A DNA stretch of 64,000 nt from positions 1-64,000 of the forward strand of contig NZ_AEYF01000039.1 of assembly GCF_000292525.1 (NCBI RefSeq). The letters are read 5' to 3'. Numbering within the stretch: position 1 is the first letter of the stretch; the number at the start of each line of letters is the position of its first letter. The notes under the pieces are model-generated. The model saw only the letters and a list, made by a program, of their open reading frames with translations, was not told where the DNA came from and did not search any database. The position numbers and the translations under genes are program-made. Below, piece after piece: positions 1-9,408 of this stretch. Source of the stretch: Rhizobium sp. CCGE 510. GTDB taxonomy: Bacteria; Pseudomonadota; Alphaproteobacteria; Rhizobiales; Rhizobiaceae.

Positions 1-83
1 CCATCCCAAAAGTTTTTTGACAATTTTGTAACAGGCTGAAAATGAAGGGTTTTTAGCGACGCTTTCCAAAAACGACGAAATCG

Positions 84-105
84 ACCGCCCAAATGGGCGG
101 TTTTT
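84..105 (+). terminator. Rho-independent terminator of a gene left of the window
   Basis: A 7-bp GC-rich stem (ACCGCCC at 84-90, GGGCGGT at 95-101) with a 4-nt AAAT loop runs straight into a T tract. It reads as a plus-strand terminator, so a plus-strand gene probably ends left of the window. The remainder of 1-253 shows no coding region; it must hold the promoter of the following gene, but I cannot place one with confidence. Confidence 0.7.
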
Positions 106-253
106 GAGATTCGTTTTCGCCAAATCCCCAGGAATGGCTTCGGCGAGGGAGACAAGGTCCATATGGGAAGCCTGATGCGGAATTCCAGGTGCTTGCCTAT
201 AACGCGCCTCAGTCGCTAATTTGGCGACGATAGAAGATCCGGCGGAGTGAAGA

Positions 254-1201
254 ATGCTTGTCCTCGATGAAGAACAGACGCGCGCGGCCCTGCCCTGGCC
301 GGAACTGATCGAGGCGATTGCCCGCATGTTCCAAAGCGAATGCGTGATGCCGGTGCGCCATCACCATGAGATGGACGTGCCGGGTGAGGAGAGCGCCACG
401 CTGCTTTTGATGCCTGCCTGGGTTCCCGGACATTATGCCGGGGTAAAGACCGTCTCGGTCTTCCCTGGCAATATGCGGCGCGGCCTGCCGGCGATCTTCG
501 GAACCTATCTTCTTTCCTCCGGCGCTACCGGCGAGATGCTGGCAGCGATCGACGGCGGCGAACTGACTGCGCGGCGGACGGCGGCGGCATCGGCGCTGGC
601 GGCCCGTTATCTCGCCCGTGCCGACGCGGAGGAACTGCTCGTCTGCGGGACCGGTCGGCTGTCTCTCAACCTGATGTTTGCCCACGGCACGACCCGGCCC
701 ATCAAGAAGTACCGGGTCTGGGGCCGCAACCGACAAGCTGCTGAAACGATCGCGGCCGAAGCGCGGGCACTGGGGCTGGATGCCGAGGCGGTCGCAGATG
801 CTGAAGCCGCGGCGCAGAAGGCCGATATCATTTCCTGCTCCACGCTTTCCAGCGAGCCGTTGATATCAGGCGAATGGCTGAAGCCCGGCGCCCATCTCGA
901 TCTCGTCGGCGCCTTCAAGCCCAGCATGCGCGAAAGCGACGACGAGGCGATCCGCCGCGCTTCGGTCTATGTCGATACCCGCGCCGGCGCCATCAGCGAG
1001 GCGGGTGATATCGTCCAGCCGCTGAAAAGCGGTGTGCTTAGGGAAAGCGACATCAGGGCAGAGCTTGCGGAACTGGTCAGCGGCGCCCATGGCGGGCGAG
1101 CCCATGATGAGGAAATCACGCTGTTCAAATCGGTCGGCGCAGCGCTCGAGGATCTTGCCGGGGCAATTCTTGCCTATGAGACAGTGACGGGCCGAAAGTG
1201 A
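254..1201 (+). CDS. Ornithine cyclodeaminase / mu-crystallin family protein
   Basis: A 315-residue cytosolic NAD(P)-dependent enzyme of the ornithine cyclodeaminase / mu-crystallin family, whose members deaminate ornithine or reduce cyclic imines and imino acids. Family signatures seen are the substrate-side stretch YAGVKTVSVFPGN (about 61-73), the segment AIDGGELTARRTAAASALAARYLAR (about 98-122; quoted in part by its DGGELTARRTAA core), the nucleotide-binding loop CGTGRLS just after it, and HLDLVGAFKP near 217. Length is normal for the family. The start ATG follows a purine-rich GGAGTGAAGA. The stop overlaps the hrpB start (GTGA), so the two are coupled. Whether it is a true ornithine cyclodeaminase, a pyrroline/piperideine-carboxylate reductase or an alanine dehydrogenase-like member cannot be decided from sequence; no ornithine-catabolism partner lies nearby. 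Confidence 0.85.
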   Translation: MLVLDEEQTRAALPWPELIEAIARMFQSECVMPVRHHHEMDVPGEESATLLLMPAWVPGHYAGVKTVSVFPGNMRRGLPAIFGTYLLSSGATGEMLAAIDGGELTARRTAAASALAARYLARADAEELLVCGTGRLSLNLMFAHGTTRPIKKYRVWGRNRQAAETIAAEARALGLDAEAVADAEAAAQKADIISCSTLSSEPLISGEWLKPGAHLDLVGAFKPSMRESDDEAIRRASVYVDTRAGAISEAGDIVQPLKSGVLRESDIRAELAELVSGAHGGRAHDEEITLFKSVGAALEDLAGAILAYETVTGRK

Positions 1202-3663
1202 CGATCAGCGCATCATTGCCGGAACTTCCGGTTTCACATGTCCTGCCGGCCGTCGGTGCGGCGTTGGCTGACGAGGGACGCGCCGTTCTTTCGGCGCCGC
1301 CCGGCGCCGGCAAGACGACGCTGGTGCCGCTTTACCTGCTTGACCAAGCCTGGCGCGGCGATGGCAAGATCATTCTGCTGGAGCCGCGGCGGCTGGCAGC
1401 GCGGGCGGCGGCAAGCCGGATGGCGTCATTAATCGGCGAACAGGTTGGCGGCACGGTCGGCTACCGCATGCGCCTCGACAACCGGATATCGGCAGCGACA
1501 CGGATCGAGGTGGTGACCGAGGGCGTTTTCGCCCGGATGATCCTCGACGATCCGGAACTGACGGGCGTCTCTGTCGTCATCTTCGACGAATTCCACGAGC
1601 GTTCGCTCGATGCCGATTTCGGACTGGCGCTGGCGCTCGACGTCCAATCGGCTCTGCGCGAGGATCTGCGTATCCTGGTGATGTCGGCGACCCTCGACGT
1701 CGAACGTGTGGCGGCCCTGCTCGATCATCCGCCTGTGATCGAAAGTCTGGGGCGTAGCTTTCCGATCGATATCCGGTACCGGGATCGGCCGGGCGGCGAG
1801 CGCGTCGAGGATGCGGTCACGCGGGCGATACTCGATGCCCATGCCGATGAGGCCGGCTCGATCCTCGCTTTCCTGCCCGGACAGGCGGAAATCACCCGGA
1901 CGGTGGAACGGCTGCAGGGACGATTCGGAGCCGAAACACTGATTGCGCCGCTCTATGGCAATCTCAGCCAGAAGGAGCAGGATGCGGCAATCCGACCGGC
2001 CTCCAAGGGAACACGCAAGATCGTACTGGCGACATCGATCGCCGAAACCTCGATCACCATCGACGGGGTCAGGATCGTGATCGACAGCGGGCTGCAGCGT
2101 CTGCCGGTGTTCGAGGCGTCGACCGGGATCACCCGATTGGAGACGGTGCGCGTGTCACGGGCTTCCGCCGATCAGCGGACGGGCCGTGCCGGACGAACGG
2201 AACCGGGTATCGCCGTCAGGCTATGGCACCAGGGACAGACAGCGGGCTTGCCTGCCTTCACGCCGCCGCAGATCCTTTCGAGCGATCTTTCCGGGCTGGT
2301 GCTTGATCTCGCCCATTGGGGCGTTCAGGATCCAGGATCGCTTGCCTTTGTCGACCAGCCGCCGGAAACGACACTCAGGGAAGCGCGGGTGCTGCTTGGC
2401 CAGCTCGGCGCGCTCGACAAGGATGGGGCGCTGACAGCCCGCGGCAAGGTGATGCGCGATCTCGCTTTGCCGCCGCGGCTTGCCGCCATGGTCGTTTCAG
2501 CAGGCGAATCAGGGCACGCCCGGGATGCGGCATTGATTGCCGTGCTTCTGACCGAACAGGGCCTGGGCGGAACGAACATCGATATCGAGGAGCGGCTGCG
2601 ACGCTTCAAGGCTGAGCGCGGCGAAAGAGCAGAGGCCTCACGGCGACTGGCGGGGCGGCTGGCGAGCGGCCTCGACACCGTTACCGCAACGGCGCCAGCG
2701 CTTGCGGGCCAGCTGCTGCTGCATGCGTTCCCGGATCGGATCGCGCTTCAGCGCGGCGGGCGCGGCCGATTCGTGATGGCGAACGGTCGGGGCGCGGAGC
2801 TACCGGAAACCGAGAGGCTGGCCGGCAGCCAGATGCTTGTTATCGCCGATCTCACCGGGCGGGCAGCGCGGGGGCGGGTATTGGCGGCAGCCGAGGTAAC
2901 ACGCGGCGATATCGACGCCGAGCTGCCCGGCGAGATCAAAACCGGCGATCAGATCTTTTTCGACCGGCAAAGCCGACAGATACGGGCGCGGCGGGCTACC
3001 CGGCTCGGTGCGATTGTCTTCGAAGAGACGCCCTTGCCACGGCCTTCCGGGGCCGCGGTCACCCAGGCACTGGTGGAGGGCGTGCGCGAGCTGGGGCTCG
3101 ATCATCTCGCCTTCTCGAAGGAGGCCGTGCAGCTTCGCGAGCGGATCGGATTCCTTCACAGGACGATCGGCGAGCCCTGGCCCGATGTCGGCGACGATGC
3201 CCTGCTTTCGCGGCTGGACGATTGGTTCGGCCCGTTTCAGACAGAGGCCCGCGGCCTTTCCGAGATTTCCGCAGCCGGGCTGTCGAACGGGCTGCTGTCG
3301 TTGGTGCCGCACGAGGTGCAACGCGACCTTAGCCGACTTGCGCCGACCCATTTCGAAGCGCCGACCGGCCAGAGGCACCCGATCCAATATGAGGGCGAGG
3401 AGCCGGTGTTGACGATCCGCGTGCAGGAGCTGTTCGGGCTGAAGCAGCACCCGGCCATTGCCGGCGGCCGTCTGCCGCTGCTGCTCGAACTGACCTCGCC
3501 GGCGCATCGGCCGATCCAGACGACCCGCGACCTGCCGGGCTTCTGGGCCGGCTCGTGGAGAGATGTGCGTGCCGATATGCGCGGACGTTATCCCCGGCAT
3601 CCCTGGCCGGAGCGGCCGGAAGAGGCGTTGCCGACGACACGGGCGAAACCGCGTGGTACATGA
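1198..3663 (+). CDS. hrpB: ATP-dependent helicase HrpB
   Basis: An 821-residue DEAH-family helicase, full length for HrpB. Motifs in order: Walker A SAPPGAGKTT (about residues 31-40), the DEFHERSL form of the DEAH box near 130, motif III VMSATLD near 160, motif VI QRTGRAGR near 328, then the HrpB-specific C-terminal domain ending in the conserved GRYPRHPWPE. Start is GTG at 1198, inside the stop of the preceding gene. The stop TGA overlaps an ATG at 3660, but the ActS start is probably at 3687. The family resembles RNA-processing DEAH helicases, but its bacterial substrate is poorly defined; it is cytosolic and not essential where tested. Identity is clear from the motif set and C-terminal domain. 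Confidence 0.95.
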   Translation: MTISASLPELPVSHVLPAVGAALADEGRAVLSAPPGAGKTTLVPLYLLDQAWRGDGKIILLEPRRLAARAAASRMASLIGEQVGGTVGYRMRLDNRISAATRIEVVTEGVFARMILDDPELTGVSVVIFDEFHERSLDADFGLALALDVQSALREDLRILVMSATLDVERVAALLDHPPVIESLGRSFPIDIRYRDRPGGERVEDAVTRAILDAHADEAGSILAFLPGQAEITRTVERLQGRFGAETLIAPLYGNLSQKEQDAAIRPASKGTRKIVLATSIAETSITIDGVRIVIDSGLQRLPVFEASTGITRLETVRVSRASADQRTGRAGRTEPGIAVRLWHQGQTAGLPAFTPPQILSSDLSGLVLDLAHWGVQDPGSLAFVDQPPETTLREARVLLGQLGALDKDGALTARGKVMRDLALPPRLAAMVVSAGESGHARDAALIAVLLTEQGLGGTNIDIEERLRRFKAERGERAEASRRLAGRLASGLDTVTATAPALAGQLLLHAFPDRIALQRGGRGRFVMANGRGAELPETERLAGSQMLVIADLTGRAARGRVLAAAEVTRGDIDAELPGEIKTGDQIFFDRQSRQIRARRATRLGAIVFEETPLPRPSGAAVTQALVEGVRELGLDHLAFSKEAVQLRERIGFLHRTIGEPWPDVGDDALLSRLDDWFGPFQTEARGLSEISAAGLSNGLLSLVPHEVQRDLSRLAPTHFEAPTGQRHPIQYEGEEPVLTIRVQELFGLKQHPAIAGGRLPLLLELTSPAHRPIQTTRDLPGFWAGSWRDVRADMRGRYPRHPWPERPEEALPTTRAKPRGT

Positions 3664-3686
3664 GCGCCATCCAAGGAGACCCCGGC

Positions 3687-5015
3687 ATGATCGACACGCC
3701 CGGCACGATTGACAAGACGCAAAGCCTCACGCTGGAGGACAGGTACAGCAGCCGCAGGCTACGCCTGCAGACGCTGGTGCGGCTGCGCTGGCTTGCCGTC
3801 TGCGGACAGGCGCTGACGGTGTTCATCGTGGCCTTCTGGCTGAAATTTTCCTTGCCGCTGATTGCCAGCTCTTCGCTGATCGCCGCCCTTGCCTGGGTGA
3901 ATTTCTACCTGACGATCCGTTATCCGCCGACCCACCGGCTGGGACCGCCGGCCGCCTTTGCGCTGCTCGGCTTCGATCTTCTGCAGCTGTGCGCGCTGCT
4001 CTTCATCACCGGCGGCCTCGCCAACCCTTTCGCAGCGCTGGTCTGCGTGCCGGTCATCATTTCGTTTGCCTCGCAGCCGATCCGTTACAGCACAGCGCTG
4101 ATCGGCTTTGCGATGGGGTGCATCACGGTGCTTGCCTTTTCGCCTTTTCCGCTGCCCTGGTTCGACGGTGTCGAGATCAACGTCCATAACGTCATGCAGT
4201 TCGGGGTCTGGTGCTCGATCGCCTCGACCATGGCCTTCGCCGCCTTCTATGCCTACCGTGTCTCGCTGGAAGCGAGCCAGCTTGCCGATGCGCTGGCTGC
4301 GACCGAACTGGTGCTGCAGCGGGAAAAACACCTTTCGCAGCTCGACGGGCTGGCGGCGGCGGCCGCCCACGAGCTCGGTACGCCGCTGGCGACGATCAGC
4401 GTCGTCGCCAAGGAAATGGAGCGGGAACTCAAGGACGACGATCGTTTCCGCGAGGACGTGATGCTGCTGCGCAGCCAGAGCGAACGCTGCCGTGACATCC
4501 TGCGGCGGCTGACGACACTGTCCTCCGAAGGCGAAGCGCATATGCGCCGGCTGCCGCTTTCCTCGATGATCGAGGAGGTAGTCGCACCACATCGGGAATT
4601 CGGCATCATCTTGGAGCTGATCGAAAAGAGCCCGCGCAAGGACGAACCGGTGACCGACCGCAATGCCGGCATCATGTACGGGCTCGGCAACCTTATCGAA
4701 AACGCCGTCGATTATGCGCGGGAGAAAGTGATCGTCACAGTCGAGCATGATCACGATAAAGTGCTGATCGTCATCGAGGATGACGGCAACGGCTATGCGC
4801 CGGATATCCTGACGCGGATCGGCGAACCCTACATGACCAAGCGGCAGAAAGAGGATACGGCGGGCGGGCTCGGCCTCGGGCTTTTCATCGCCAAGACGCT
4901 GCTGGAGCGCTCGGGGGCATCACTGATTTTCGAGAATCGCGACCCGGAAAGTGCGGGCGCGCGCATCCGGATCGAATGGCCGCGGATGCTGATCGACGCA
5001 AATTCGACAAAGTGA
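3687..5015 (+). CDS. actS: ActS/RegB-type redox sensor histidine kinase
   Basis: Inner-membrane sensor kinase of the RegB/PrrB/ActS family, partner of ActR. From the ATG at 3687 (AAGGAG eight bases upstream) it has 442 residues; a further in-frame ATG at 3660 has no comparable ribosome site. Six or so hydrophobic segments occupy residues 33-190. The quinone-sensing signature GGLANPF is at 109-115. The H-box AAAHELGTPLA places the phospho-His at 228, and the redox-active cysteine of the family is present at 268 (SERCRDI). ATPase motifs DDGNGYAP and GLGLGLF close the protein. In known members oxidised quinone and cysteine disulphide formation inhibit kinase activity, controlling respiration, CO2 and nitrogen fixation and acid tolerance. 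All sensing residues are intact. Confidence 0.93.
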   Translation: MIDTPGTIDKTQSLTLEDRYSSRRLRLQTLVRLRWLAVCGQALTVFIVAFWLKFSLPLIASSSLIAALAWVNFYLTIRYPPTHRLGPPAAFALLGFDLLQLCALLFITGGLANPFAALVCVPVIISFASQPIRYSTALIGFAMGCITVLAFSPFPLPWFDGVEINVHNVMQFGVWCSIASTMAFAAFYAYRVSLEASQLADALAATELVLQREKHLSQLDGLAAAAAHELGTPLATISVVAKEMERELKDDDRFREDVMLLRSQSERCRDILRRLTTLSSEGEAHMRRLPLSSMIEEVVAPHREFGIILELIEKSPRKDEPVTDRNAGIMYGLGNLIENAVDYAREKVIVTVEHDHDKVLIVIEDDGNGYAPDILTRIGEPYMTKRQKEDTAGGLGLGLFIAKTLLERSGASLIFENRDPESAGARIRIEWPRMLIDANSTK

Positions 5016-5083
5016 CTTTGTCGGCATAAACAGGATATAAGCGGTTGACGCAGATCGGGCGCTCAAGCGCCAGGACCAAGACG

Positions 5084-5662
5084 ATGACAGAACAAAATCA
5101 CGAAAATTTCGCCGCGGCGGATGAAGACCATATCGGTCCTGATGCCAGCCTGCTGATCGTCGACGACGATGGGCCGTTCCTGCGCCGGCTGGCCCGGGCG
5201 ATGGAGATGCGCGGCTTCCGGGTGGAGACGGCCGAATCAGTGGCGGAAGGGGTTGCGAAATCGAGAGGCAGACCGCCGAAATATGCGGTGGTCGATCTCC
5301 GGCTCGGCGACGGCAATGGGCTCGACGTCATCGAAGCTATCCGCCAGCGGCGCGACGATACCAGGATCATCGTGCTGACCGGCTACGGCAATATCGCAAC
5401 AGCGGTCACCGCCGTGAAGCTCGGCGCCGTCGATTACCTGGCAAAGCCCGCGGATGCCGACGACGTCTTTTCGGCGTTGACGCAGCGGCCGGGTGAAAAG
5501 GCCGAGCTTCCGGAGAACCCGATGTCGGCCGACCGGGTGCGCTGGGAACATATCCAGCGGGTCTATGAAATGTGCGAGCGTAACGTCTCGGAAACGGCGC
5601 GCCGGCTCAACATGCACCGGCGGACGCTGCAGCGTATCCTTGCCAAACGGGCGCCGAAATAA
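5084..5662 (+). CDS. actR: ActR/RegA-type response regulator
   Basis: A 192-residue DNA-binding response regulator, 68 nt downstream of actS and surely its partner. Receiver domain about 22-135 has the acidic pair VDDD (26-29), phosphoacceptor Asp71 in VVDLRLGDGNG, Thr99 and Lys121 (AKPAD). The C-terminal Fis-type helix-turn-helix ends in ETARRLNMHRRTLQRIL, the highly conserved RegA-family recognition helix. I chose the ATG at 5084; the same frame is open to a TTG at 5045, but known RegA/ActR proteins are about 180-195 residues. No hairpin terminator is visible in the 55 nt before the convergent mmcB. Confidence 0.93.
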   Translation: MTEQNHENFAAADEDHIGPDASLLIVDDDGPFLRRLARAMEMRGFRVETAESVAEGVAKSRGRPPKYAVVDLRLGDGNGLDVIEAIRQRRDDTRIIVLTGYGNIATAVTAVKLGAVDYLAKPADADDVFSALTQRPGEKAELPENPMSADRVRWEHIQRVYEMCERNVSETARRLNMHRRTLQRILAKRAPK

Positions 5663-5717
5663 ACAAGCCTGGCCGTGGTCGTTATTTAGAATCACTGCAC
5701 GCTTTTGTGCGGCATGC

Positions 5718-6212
5718 TTAGACATCATCGACGGTATACGGCTTTCCGTTGGCCCATTCGGCCATCATCAGCCTCTGCGCGGCGGCACGTGAGAAATTGA
5801 GCGTGACAGATTTTCGCGTGGCCGGGGCCAAACGGTGTTCCGGCGCCTCGCGAATCATATGAGCGCCATAACCATCCGAGAGGAAAAGCCCGCACTCCTC
5901 GGGAAAGATGTCGAGCGGCACACCTTCGTGAGTCGCGAAGAACAACCGGTCGCAATGCTGCCTGTATTCCGGCCATTTGCGATCCACCCTGAAATCCTCG
6001 ATCGAGGTCTTGATTTCGATAATCCAGACCTCGCCCTTTTCCGAAACAGTGATCAAATCCGCACGGCGGCCGCTGGCGAGCGGCAGTTCGGGCAGCACGG
6101 CGTGGCGCATTTCATGCAGTAAAATCTGCGTTCCGCGCCGCACCATCATGGCTCTGTCCGATTGCCGGCCATCGATTAACGGATTGTTATTGTAAACGCT
6201 CAAAATCGTCAT
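5718..6212 (-). CDS. mmcB: MmcB family DNA repair protein
   Basis: A 164-residue protein matching the alphaproteobacterial MmcB family (formerly a DUF), a predicted PD-(D/E)XK-fold nuclease induced by mitomycin C in Caulobacter. The nuclease-like core is RRADLITVSEKGEVWIIEIK (residues about 49-68), with Asp and the E-x-K pair positioned as in this fold. Other conserved blocks are KWPEYRQHCDRLFFA and the C-terminal MMAEWANG. The start ATG has AGGG eight bases upstream. It converges with actR. Whether it acts directly on DNA is unproven; the repair role is known only from a relative. Confidence 0.85.
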   Translation of the reverse strand: MTILSVYNNNPLIDGRQSDRAMMVRRGTQILLHEMRHAVLPELPLASGRRADLITVSEKGEVWIIEIKTSIEDFRVDRKWPEYRQHCDRLFFATHEGVPLDIFPEECGLFLSDGYGAHMIREAPEHRLAPATRKSVTLNFSRAAAQRLMMAEWANGKPYTVDDV

Positions 6213-6391
6213 GGATAACCCTAGCAGGGGCTGGCGCGTTGTTGCAAAAAAACCATGCGCTTCTAATTTGCGCCGCAGATGGATTTGTCGCGCAGCAGTA
6301 GCCTTGCAAAGCGCAAGTTAATCGAAAATAAACCATAATCAACGATGGTCGAAAGACTGTTCTCCTTGCCCCAAAACTTCAAGAGTCATCT

Positions 6392-7075
6392 ATGCGCATC
6401 CGCAATGCATTCCCGGTATTTGGCCTGCTGACAACGCTGGCACTGGCCGGTTGCTCCTCGACATCAGACAGCGCATCCGTCGACGACAAGGGCGCAGGCC
6501 CGACGGTACAGACAGCCCAGATCTTCAATGACGCCTATGGCGTGACCAAGGATGCCGGATACTCTCTGCCGGCGATCCCGATCGACCGGGTCAAGCCGCA
6601 GTTCCGCCGCCAGGTCGTCAGCTACGAGACCACCGAGCGTCCCGGTACGATCATCGTCAACACGCGCGAGCGCTTCCTCTATTACATCCTGGCCAACGGC
6701 AAGGCGATGCGCTACGGCATCGGCGTCGGCAAGCAGGGCTTCGCCTGGGCCGGCACCGCTTACGTCGCCTGGAAGCAGGAATGGCCGACCTGGCACCCGC
6801 CGAAGGAAATGGCCGCTCGCCGCCCTGACGTCGCCAAGTATGTCGAAGACGGCATGGGCCCGGGTCTCAGCAATCCGCTCGGCGCACGCGCCATGTATCT
6901 CTTCAACGATGACGGCAAGGACACGCTGTTCCGCCTGCACGGCACACCGGAATGGGCTTCGATCGGCACGGCTGCTTCCTCGGGCTGCATTCGCCTGATG
7001 AACCAGGACGTCATCGACCTCTATAGCCGCGTCCGTCCCGGCAAGGGCACGTCCAAGGTCGTCGTTATCCAGTAA
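6392..7075 (+). CDS. L,D-transpeptidase lipoprotein (YkuD domain)
   Basis: A 227-residue predicted lipoprotein: the N-terminus has a lipobox LAGC with Cys21 as the lipidation site. The YkuD domain (about 85-227) starts at GTIIVNTRERFLYYIL and carries the catalytic signature HGTPEWASIG...SSGCIRL, with nucleophile Cys199. Such enzymes make 3-3 peptidoglycan crosslinks or attach proteins to peptidoglycan in the periplasm; in Rhizobiales L,D-crosslinks are abundant and important for polar growth. The gene is monocistronic: a strong hairpin follows it and a 179-bp spacer separates it from the divergent mmcB. The substrate (crosslinking or protein anchoring) cannot be told from sequence. Confidence 0.92.
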   Translation: MRIRNAFPVFGLLTTLALAGCSSTSDSASVDDKGAGPTVQTAQIFNDAYGVTKDAGYSLPAIPIDRVKPQFRRQVVSYETTERPGTIIVNTRERFLYYILANGKAMRYGIGVGKQGFAWAGTAYVAWKQEWPTWHPPKEMAARRPDVAKYVEDGMGPGLSNPLGARAMYLFNDDGKDTLFRLHGTPEWASIGTAASSGCIRLMNQDVIDLYSRVRPGKGTSKVVVIQ

Positions 7076-7098
7076 GGTAGATAGCGAATTCGGTATAA

Positions 7099-7133
7099 AA
7101 AAGGCCGCCGGACTGTCGTTCCGGCGGCCTTTT
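7099..7133. terminator. Bidirectional terminator between the L,D-transpeptidase gene and glcB
   Basis: A perfect 14-bp inverted repeat (arms 7099-7112 and 7120-7133, core GGCCGCCGG) with a 7-nt loop. Both arms carry A/T ends, so the plus strand ends in TTTT and the minus strand likewise. It serves two convergent genes. Confidence 0.9.
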
Positions 7134-7152
7134 CGTATTCTGATACCTACTC

Positions 7153-9324
7153 TCAACCGGCCTGTTTCGCCTTGAGTTCAAGGCGGCGGCGATGAAGCAC
7201 CGGCTCGGTATAGCCGTTCGGCTGCTCCCTGCCCTTCAGGACGAGATCGAGGGCGGCCTGGAAGGCGATCGAGCCGTCGAAATTGCCGGCCATCGGCTGA
7301 TAGGCGGGATCCTGTTCGTTCTGCCGGTCGACGACAGCGGCCATGCGCTGCATCGTTTCGACGATCTGAGCCTCGGTAACGACCTTGTGGTGCAGCCAGT
7401 TCGCCATGTGCTGGGCCGAAATGCGCAATGTCGCACGATCCTCCATCAGGCCGACATTGTTGATATCGGGCACCTTCGAGCAACCAACGCCCTGGTCGAC
7501 CCAGCGCACGACGTAGCCGAGAATGCCTTGGGCATTGTTGTCGAGTTCGCGCTGGATTTCCTCCGGCGTCCAGTTCGGCCGCACCGCAACCGGCACCGAG
7601 AGAATGTCGGAGAGCTTGGCGCGGGCGCGATCCTTCAGCCCCTGCTGAACCCTGGCGACATTGACCCGGTGATAATGGGTGACATGCAGGGTCGCGGCCG
7701 TCGGCGACGGGACCCAAGCGGTGTTGGCGCCGGCCTTCGGATGGGCGATCTTCTGCTCCAGCATCGCCGCCATCAGATCCGGCATCGCCCACATGCCCTT
7801 GCCGATCTGGGCATGGCCGGCCAGACCGCATTCGAGGCCGATATCGACGTTCCAGTTTTCATAGGCCGCGATCCAGGCCGCCTGGCGCATGTCGCCCTTG
7901 CGAATCATCGGGCCCGCTTCCATCGAGGTGTGGATCTCGTCGCCGGTGCGGTCGAGGAAACCGGTATTGATAAAGACGACGCGCTCGCGGGCAGCACGGA
8001 TGCATTCCTTGAGATTGATCGTGGTGCGCCGCTCTTCATCCATGATGCCCATCTTGATGGTGTTGCGCGCCAGGCCGAGCGCGTCTTCGACCCGCGAGAA
8101 GATCTCGACGGCGAAAGCCACCTCTTCCGGCCCATGCATCTTCGGCTTGACCACATACATGGAGCCGGTGCGGGAATTCTTCCTGCGGCCGGCCGGGCCG
8201 ATATCATAAAGCGCAATAAGGCCGGTAATGACGGCATCCATGATGCCCTCCGGCACTTCGATGCCGTCGCGGTCGAGGATCGCCGGATTGGTCATCAGGT
8301 GGCCGACATTGCGCACCAGCATCAGCGAGCGGCGATGCACCTCGAACGAGGCGCCGTTCGGGCCGGTATATTGCAGATCCGGATTGAGCTTGCGGATGAA
8401 GCTCGTTCCGCCCTTTGCCACCTCTTCCTGCAGATCGCCCTTCATCAGGCCGAGCCAGTTGCGGTAGACGACGACCTTGTCCTCGGCGTCGACGGCGGCG
8501 ATCGAATCCTCGCAATCCATAATCGTCGTGATCGCCGATTCCAGCCAGACGTCGGAGATATGAGCCGGATCGGTCTTGCCGATCGCCGTCGTCGCATCGA
8601 TGACGACCTCGATATGGATGCCGTTGTTCTTCAGGAGAATATGCGTCGGGGCGGCGGCATCGCCGCGATAGCCGGCAAAATGCCCGCCATCTCCAAGCAT
8701 TGCCTGCTCGCCATCGGTCGATCTGATCGCGAGCGCTCCGTCCTTGACGGCAAAACTGCCGACATCTTTCCAGCTGCTATCCTGAAGCGGCACCGACATA
8801 TCGAGAAAATCTCGCACCCAGGCGATGACCTTCTCGCCGCGCTTCGGATTGTAGCCCTTGCCCTTTTCAGCGCCGTCGGTCTCGGGAATGGCGTCCGTGC
8901 CATAAAGCGCATCATAGAGCGAGCCCCAGCGGGCATTGGCGGCATTGAGCGCATAACGAGCGTTCATGACCGGAACGACCAGCTGCGGGCCGGCGATCGA
9001 GGCGATCTCAGGATCGACGTTTTCGGTCGAAACCTGGAAATCCGAACCCTCAGGCAAGAGATAGCCGATTTCGCGGAGGAAAGACTGGTATTCGTCCATA
9101 TCCGCAGGCGAGCCATGCCGGCGATACCAGTCGTCGATCTTGACCTGCAGCTCGTCACGTTTTGCCAGCAGCGCACGATTCCTAGGGGCGAGATCGTGAA
9201 CGATCGCCGAAAAACCGGCAAAGAACCTGTCCGCGTCGACCGCTAGCCCTGGCAGCACCTCGTTGACGAGGAAATCATGAAGGACGGCTTCGACGGCAAG
9301 ACCGTTCTTATCAATGCGGTTCAT
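7153..9324 (-). CDS. glcB: Malate synthase G
   Basis: Condenses glyoxylate with acetyl-CoA to malate; cytosolic, second step of glyoxylate use. From the ATG at 9324 the protein has 723 residues, the length of E. coli GlcB; the frame stays open 21 codons upstream but GGAGA precedes 9324. Malate synthase G blocks seen: [26 protein letters not shown] (about 260-275, acidic metal/substrate region), the conserved [31 protein letters not shown], and the C-terminal [13 protein letters not shown]. No isocitrate lyase lies in the window. The P450 gene ends 84 nt upstream on the same strand, so cotranscription is possible. Confidence 0.97.
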   Translation of the reverse strand: MNRIDKNGLAVEAVLHDFLVNEVLPGLAVDADRFFAGFSAIVHDLAPRNRALLAKRDELQVKIDDWYRRHGSPADMDEYQSFLREIGYLLPEGSDFQVSTENVDPEIASIAGPQLVVPVMNARYALNAANARWGSLYDALYGTDAIPETDGAEKGKGYNPKRGEKVIAWVRDFLDMSVPLQDSSWKDVGSFAVKDGALAIRSTDGEQAMLGDGGHFAGYRGDAAAPTHILLKNNGIHIEVVIDATTAIGKTDPAHISDVWLESAITTIMDCEDSIAAVDAEDKVVVYRNWLGLMKGDLQEEVAKGGTSFIRKLNPDLQYTGPNGASFEVHRRSLMLVRNVGHLMTNPAILDRDGIEVPEGIMDAVITGLIALYDIGPAGRRKNSRTGSMYVVKPKMHGPEEVAFAVEIFSRVEDALGLARNTIKMGIMDEERRTTINLKECIRAARERVVFINTGFLDRTGDEIHTSMEAGPMIRKGDMRQAAWIAAYENWNVDIGLECGLAGHAQIGKGMWAMPDLMAAMLEQKIAHPKAGANTAWVPSPTAATLHVTHYHRVNVARVQQGLKDRARAKLSDILSVPVAVRPNWTPEEIQRELDNNAQGILGYVVRWVDQGVGCSKVPDINNVGLMEDRATLRISAQHMANWLHHKVVTEAQIVETMQRMAAVVDRQNEQDPAYQPMAGNFDGSIAFQAALDLVLKGREQPNGYTEPVLHRRRLELKAKQAG

Positions 9325-9408
9325 GCGGCATTCTCCCTGGCACGACTTTGAATGCTGCCACTTTGCCCGGCTTTCATTCACAGTCAATTCCGCAATAATT
9401 CGAAAGAT

